Origin: Diplonema japonicum | Taxonomy: Eukaryota > Euglenozoa > Diplonemea > Diplonemida > Diplonemidae | Direction of reading: 5' to 3' | Length of the DNA: 64,000 bases | Assembly: GCA_964019335.1 (NCBI GenBank) | Contig: OZ025654.1 | Location: 310,001 to 374,000 of the forward strand | Shown here: one piece after another, positions 61,501 to 64,000 of the stretch | How positions within the stretch are numbered: the first letter of the stretch is position 1 | Layout of the letters: the number at the start of each line of letters is the position of its first letter | Position numbers and translations under genes: made by a program | Notes under the pieces: generated by a model | Databases searched by the model: none | Seen by the model: only the letters and a program-made list of their open reading frames with translations | What the model was told of the DNA's origin: nothing

Positions 61501-62482
61501 GAACCCAGTGTTCCCTTGGAAAAAAAAAAAAGCACCATACTGAAAGGTTTAAAAATTTCTGTGCGCCATGGCTCATGGCCTTCACGATGCCTCCATTTGT
61601 TACGGTGATGACGATGTCCCCGTGGCACCATTCTTTTACCTTGTCGTACCTACGTATCATTGATGACGGAAGGGAGGAAATCGACGAGCCTCTACTCGAG
61701 GCGACATCAGAACCTGTATCGCTAGTGTCGTCATCGTCCCGTGGGGAGAGAGGCTGCGTCGAGCGTCGTGGAGACCCATGGTCCCTTGGCAGCGTGGGGG
61801 GTTTTCTAGAAGATGCTTTTGGTGACCGGATTTTCTTTGCAAGCGATGTTTCAGGGTCGGACGACCCGTTTGAAGAGAACGACCCTCGCGACACGGCAGC
61901 AGGTGGTTTATCTGCACTGAGAACCTTCGGCTGAAAGGATGTAATATAAACCACGTACGGGTCCACGTTGATTGCCATCGTGGTCGAGAGTGCTGGCATG
62001 GGAACTGCATCGCGTGGTAACACGCTTACTGCGACATCGAACGCTGGGTCATCTGTGTTTCGTGGTGAGACGAGCTGTTTGTATTCGATGCCGGGGCCTA
62101 TCTTCTCAGATGGGAAGCGGATGAACCTCGAGATAGCATTGCCCACCGTGAATGTAGTTCCATCGTGATTTAAAAGGGTTAACGCCATATTGTTCATATG
62201 AAGACATGACCCATCTGCTTGGAACAGAATCGACGGCATTGGGAACTGGTCCACCAGGCTCACCACCATTTCTATCGTATCGTCTTGAAGGAGCTCCTCT
62301 GCTGGGACGTCGTGTAGCTTCTTCGCTAGAAGTTGTGTTCTGTACATCTTTATCCGCTCCCTCCTCTCCTTTTTCTCAGCAGCCGTTGCTGGCTTGTATC
62401 CATCCTCCGCGTCAGCGACAGGGGTGTCTACATCTTGCTCCTCTTCTTGCGCTGGTGCTGTTTTTGTAGCACCGCAGCCCAT
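55529..62482 (-). CDS. triple-PAS-domain signalling protein, 2 exons split by a retroelement-bearing intron
   Basis: Exon 1 runs 62482-61541 and exon 2 runs 56389-55529, giving 600 residues. The start MGCGATKT offers Gly2 for myristoylation and Cys3 for palmitoylation, so membrane or flagellar attachment is likely. PAS-A is at about 80-195, a Ser/Pro/Asp-rich linker at 200-290, PAS-B at about 290-405, and PAS-C at about 415-545 (IVATSLNGEIIYCNELCLDVL). A basic tail follows. The exon join lies inside PAS-B and gives KAMSHGAQKFLNLS followed by IDEAMDKHISNYV, exactly the expected PAS helix. No kinase or cyclase output domain is encoded, so it probably acts as a sensor or scaffold. The longer N-terminal poly-Lys frame is rejected. 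Confidence 0.85.
56472..59603 (-). CDS. element 2 reverse transcriptase (ORF2, C-terminal part)
   Basis: This is an open frame of 1043 residues. RT motifs: TAPGVDGWRM, LVTLIPKGG, HRPITVTSAVYRLWA, NGIALDFVKCFDRVP, ILQGCPISVIL, and catalytic SYADDAYLL near residue 448. The C-terminal zinc motif is CDVCDHRC, then EHALWEC. The first ~30 residues are a remnant of the endonuclease strand before the catalytic Asp, after which sequence diverges from an endonuclease. The ATG at 59603 is therefore not a natural start. Confidence 0.9.
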   Translation of the reverse strand: MCPGRCSYHRRGEKCLSAKSVKEATGAAVGRQKSIACLQRKLAHISAEIQVMIDKGQVCNMPVVLLKTWANALSLLEKLPNPPVFDRNLLKDDLESIVTRLQLLDDNLSSLLREIAKDTRVEREKKYEARINTQFQEERRGMTAFVKNTSTSAAQAVESGGVLTADLDEMDRMMHAEWDGVLQMYGEGHEEPSYEAFKARYGPYISTHDMVLQPLTGADLRAVLAKKSTRTAPGVDGWRMAELRAMPNVLLDAWAMLFNAIEVTGKWPKALLTALVTLIPKGGERTPLNHRPITVTSAVYRLWACARLRDISPWQEKWADDSQHGFRPRHGTDSILMELSTQLETAMLTNTPLNGIALDFVKCFDRVPQKVAFGLMQDLGLHQRILTPLKAMYAGLKRRFRFPTGVGSEFHVTNGILQGCPISVILVNALVSVMVKCVIAEVPGSRSLSYADDAYLLARLVEVLKRATNKTIEFCERTGMRLNENKSQAFSTKDEIGPWLKCTGSSFRVTKGIKALGVILNMNGKHSLDKLHSAEGRLSRLGALPLSFGNKASMLTGTVLPSCLYGTTYAAPSDNQLKKLCTATVTSLWGPRFRMRSPMAVLNVLLPGHTAYPQAKIVYNTVNCLVRESLTSPQLWQRVNEIVTLYREREDDEERGPLGVLLKRWLPFLNKGWSFIEGLRALVPSARRHEVRQAIRPAVAKELIHGRSSFAGMEAGACPSTNAWWRKLQSRRPLISYRLRRIISGAVFTVHPRVWGKQLDEREGVESSSLACDVCDHRCQTTTEVTEHALWECAPARAALTNERYGGMTRSDLPAVTALHGIIPRGATGAAKQQAAVVQRYLLDVVTRRDARAAERSTRILTTNPWDEITTGKQHTVPTVELLKSNGASGKVLMFYMKSVLRWLKSLRWYAGRKLTSVTTMELAVDYEQATRQSLAGPLDDQDWLTEKAGRMRYILGRIQKCTAKSGKNAFPANAKTRVHTLRHLGGPTTHGYDRRPLFSSSQTAPYLARLQAMFLAQMPSISSRQTATAGTRQQPQNGDRLV
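59540..60018 (-). pseudogene. element 2 endonuclease remnants
   Basis: Two overlapping frames carry the APE fold start (LTITTLNVGSLSNKVDEVL, with catalytic LQEVKLTAHG) and the later strand pair (LHLIVVYCHSGSYGKHQ, then VPIIVAG). The Asp-x-Asn motif that should follow is replaced, and the SDH-type C-terminal motifs are absent. The enzyme would be inactive even after frame correction. Confidence 0.7.
60058..61473 (-). CDS. element 2 ORF1 with OTU-like cysteine protease domain
   Basis: This encodes 471 residues from an ATG near the element's 5' border. Residues about 33-166 resemble an OTU deubiquitinase: GRRQGECFFEAVSYAV places Cys47 at the nucleophile, a helical part follows, then RICVFAV and the strand ending GHYVCAV with His161. 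The usual Asp three residues before the Cys is Gln, so activity is uncertain. A Lys/Glu linker follows, then a long coiled coil (about 300-380) and a basic tail. It probably binds RNA as a trimer-like coil. OTU domains occur in some other retroelements, so the family assignment is plausible. Confidence 0.7.
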   Translation of the reverse strand: MPPQGRGGASTTAVPGRASSHKEAVQDLANRLEGWKVIDTGRRQGECFFEAVSYAVHGARDEAGALREVVASHLAGKDYSSFMMVEEGEKAAAWKEYQRLVALSGTWADRLTVSTMSVVMGRRICVFAVRDDVLTLSCFEPGSRNEVPDTATLWLGYVEGHYVCAVKGEDSKMPTTTAYVPPVRIPLPIRSEGAKDGKKKEQGKPARKAIIACLAEDEWPVHVREWEGAETQPERAVYLVPQGSERLAAEWLRGAPAATVVSWGRLPYFCGEEAEVLLSTNEGRGKTCRRLQVTSRNGHPAMPDANKEEAPVDAFEEWARKKELEHEQERKAMEARVVDMERKAAATISLVKSMEQNMQALGRQMEMVTTRLERLDAVAVAVSELVKTVQSIQQDIQTAKRTDKKRKCDDTTTSKKAHSGALVPTSATGSMTPIYLPGGTPTCAATPDVHMAIANTMTPILPIEHDPDEFN

Positions 62483-62829
62483 CCCCTTGTTTTCTGAATA
62501 GTTGTGTTTTTTTTTTTTTTTTTTTTTTTTTTTCAATATTTTTTTTTGTTTGAAAATAATAAAAATATAAAAAAAGAAAGTACGAATTTTATTTTCTCTG
62601 ACAAAAAAAAAAAAAAAAAAAAGATAACATGGTAAAAGCTTGTTTTTGGGTTTTTCTTTTCGCTCGAGTAAGGGGAGGGGGAGGGGTTGGCAGCAAGGTT
62701 AAAAACAATGAAAACCGGTCTTGTGCTCCCGGTCGCACCCCGAGGCGCAGTCGAAGTCCACAGGCACTGCAGGTGCTCCTTCGGTACAAGAGGGGCGTTA
62801 ATTCATAAGGGTTCATCGATGCAAGCCAT

Positions 62830-62895
62830 ATTTTTTGTTTATGCAAACCGTTTTCACCTGCAGTAGGGATGGACGGACAAGCTGTCTCTACTCTT
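62830..62895 (-). repeat. dispersed 85-bp repeat family, copy D
   Basis: TTTTTTGTTTATGCAAACCG, TTTTCACCTGCAGTAGGGAT and GGACGGACAAGCTGTCTCTA match copy C closely. The outer AAAAAGAGT end is replaced. Confidence 0.6.
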
Positions 62896-63170
62896 ATGAC
62901 AATTCTTTACACAGCCGGGGGAAAAAAAAAGAAAGAAAAGCAGAAGTACGTCCCTACTCAGCGCAAAAAGAATACAAGTTTATTATTATTATTAAACCAT
63001 ATTGTATTTTGAAAATAAAAAAGAGAATGATTTTTTTTTTTTTCGTTTTCATCACCACACTGAGGTTATTATTTTGTTTCTTTTTTCTAAAAAACTGTTC
63101 AGGGTGGTGGCTTGAGAGGGAGGAGGGTGGGTGTTTATTGTATTTTTTTTTTTTTTGTGCGGGTAGAGTC

Positions 63171-63347
63171 CTAACTTGACCCCTAAGTTTTCGAAATGCT
63201 CAAATTCCGCCCCTACGTTTCCAGAGACTTAGGAAACCTTGGGGACCCGGATCAGAAACCTTTCCCTCTTTAAAGATAGACCTTGAACATTGCTCAAACT
63301 AAGGGGGTGGGTTTTGAGCATTTCTCCGAACTTAGGGGTCAAGTTAG
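63171..63347. mobile_element. MITE with long imperfect terminal inverted repeats
   Basis: The 177-bp element has arms of about 50 bp. The left begins CTAACTTGACCCCTAAGTT, followed by CGAAATGCTCAAA. The right is its complement with several mismatches, ending CTTAGGGGTCAAGTTAG. A TA duplication is possible at the ends but cannot be told apart from the arms. No coding capacity. Confidence 0.8.
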
Positions 63348-63379
63348 CAGTTTTTCTCTTTTTTTTTTGTTTAGTAATT

Positions 63380-63414
<35 letters not shown>

Positions 63415-63492
63415 TAACCCCCCCTTCGCCGCCTGTTAAACACATGGTGGACAAGGCAACACCCGGTCTACACGGCAGGAAAACAGCCCTAA

Positions 63493-63540
63493 CCTATTGC
63501 TGAAACCGATTGCAACCTATTGCTCGGTTACAGCAATAGG
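63493..63540. repeat. 16-bp inverted repeat (hairpin)
   Basis: CCTATTGCTGAAACCG (63493-63508) pairs with CGGTTACAGCAATAGG (63525-63540) with one mismatch. The 16-nt loop repeats CCTATTGCT once more. Confidence 0.65.
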
Positions 63541-64000
63541 TGTAGGTGTCAAGACAAAGCAGGAGGAGGGGTATTTAATAAAACACATGTTGGACAAGTG
63601 TTCTTCTGTTCTAGGAGGGGGCAAGAAATGTATATTGTGAGAAAATAAAAACAGAACTACACCCCTCTTTCTTTTGTTTTTCTCCAACGCAATTTGAAAA
63701 AGTGCACGGAAGGGGGGGGGGGGGGACTGAACCCTTATTCACCTCAACTTTTTTTCTTCTTTCTTTTGAAAAATATTGTCTAAAAATGCCGGGGGGGTAC
63801 AAATCCGCAGGGGCTTTATAACCCGTAACATTATAACCTTATAACCCGTCCGCCCTTTGTACAGACAAGTCGATGACTCGCTGACAGTTACTTAAGGAGA
63901 GGAGATTCAATAGAAATGTGTAAGCTCATAAACCTCTGCAAATCCCTGAAAGACCTCCGGTTTCTTTTTTGGCTTTTTTCTTTCTGGGGGGGGGGGGGGG

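Larger units (their letters stand above)
56421..61519 (-). mobile_element. non-LTR retrotransposon with OTU-like ORF1, element 2 (defective)
   Basis: It lies in sense orientation inside the PAS intron, with sense-strand T runs on both sides (61519-61530 and about 56405-56420). ORF1 (471 residues) is intact. The endonuclease is broken and partly deleted. The RT frame (1043 residues) is intact. It is distantly related to element 1 in the RT and C-terminal zinc region, but ORF1 and UTRs differ, so it belongs to another family. Confidence 0.87.
56390..61540 (-). other. 5151-nt intron of the PAS gene containing a complete non-LTR insertion
   Basis: The donor is GTATGG at 61540 and the acceptor TTTTAACACAACAG ends at 56390, with phase 0. 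Subtracting the element leaves about 50 nt, the size of the other introns here. The donor hexamer matches the three best introns in the window. Confidence 0.8.
62483..64000. other. intergenic with MITE, hairpin and repeat copy
   Basis: No gene is supported. T/A runs lie upstream of the PAS gene at 62508-62534. It also contains the 85-bp repeat copy (62830-62895), the inverted-repeat element (63171-63347), a hairpin (63493-63540), TTATAACCCGT repeats near 63818-63850, G runs at 63711-63725 and a terminal G run. Confidence 0.55.

Noticed and set aside
1-64000. CRISPR arrays, bacterial operon features, rRNA genes, prophage
   Set aside because: No spaced identical repeats, Shine-Dalgarno patterns or rRNA signatures were seen. 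Introns and homopolymer-rich gaps mark eukaryotic nuclear DNA.

Overview
The window is nuclear DNA from a eukaryotic protist, most likely a euglenozoan. All supported host genes (16 including a broken one) lie on the minus strand and follow one another from about 62.5 kb down to 0.7 kb. Several gaps are very short (40 nt in one case). Several start codons are preceded by a pyrimidine tract and an AG, as expected for polycistronic transcription with spliced-leader acceptors. The calpain carries an N-terminal domain resembling DUF1935, which is typical of kinetoplastid calpains. Against a trypanosomatid, six genes carry eight reconstructed cis-introns, mostly starting GTATG. A diplonemid-like or other free-living euglenozoan fits best. 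The species cannot be named from the sequence, and spliced-leader use is inferred, not shown.

Layout from the low-coordinate end: a cyclase-homology plus cyclic-nucleotide-gated channel fusion (0.7-4.3 kb); a calpain-C2 protease (5.8-8.7 kb); a 2053-residue membrane protein with about 20 ShKT-like modules between PqiA-like membrane segments (11-17.1 kb); a decayed piggyBac element with TTAA duplications (17.2-18.4 kb); a 1790-residue polytopic membrane protein with an embedded F-box-like segment (19-24.4 kb); a DOMON-ferric reductase (25.2-27.4 kb); glutamine-fructose-6-phosphate aminotransferase (28.4-30.4 kb). Then come a three-exon probable mitochondrial protein, an amine oxidase, an unknown 177-residue protein, an ankyrin protein, a SHIPPO-like flagellar protein, a small tail-anchored protein, a TTAA MITE, a Ser/Pro-rich protein and a U-box cyclophilin (PPIL2 type, 39.5-41 kb).

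The higher half is rich in mobile DNA. A 5.3-kb APE-type non-LTR retrotransposon lies at 42.06-47.40 kb. It is followed by an amino-acid transporter with three exons (48.2-50 kb), a 5'-truncated retroelement tail, a frameshifted mucin-like membrane protein gene (51.3-53.2 kb), and a triple-PAS gene (55.5-62.5 kb). The 5.15-kb intron of the PAS gene holds a second, different non-LTR element whose ORF1 begins with an OTU-protease-like domain. A further inverted-repeat MITE lies at 63.17-63.35 kb. Short dispersed repeats recur in the intergenic DNA.

The genes do not form one pathway. They mix signalling (channel/cyclase, PAS, calpain-C2), membrane transport, redox, amino-sugar synthesis and flagellar structure, as expected of a constitutive polycistronic array. 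Intergenic DNA is dominated by A/T homopolymers and occasional G/C homopolymers, so frameshifts next to long runs may be assembly errors rather than decay.
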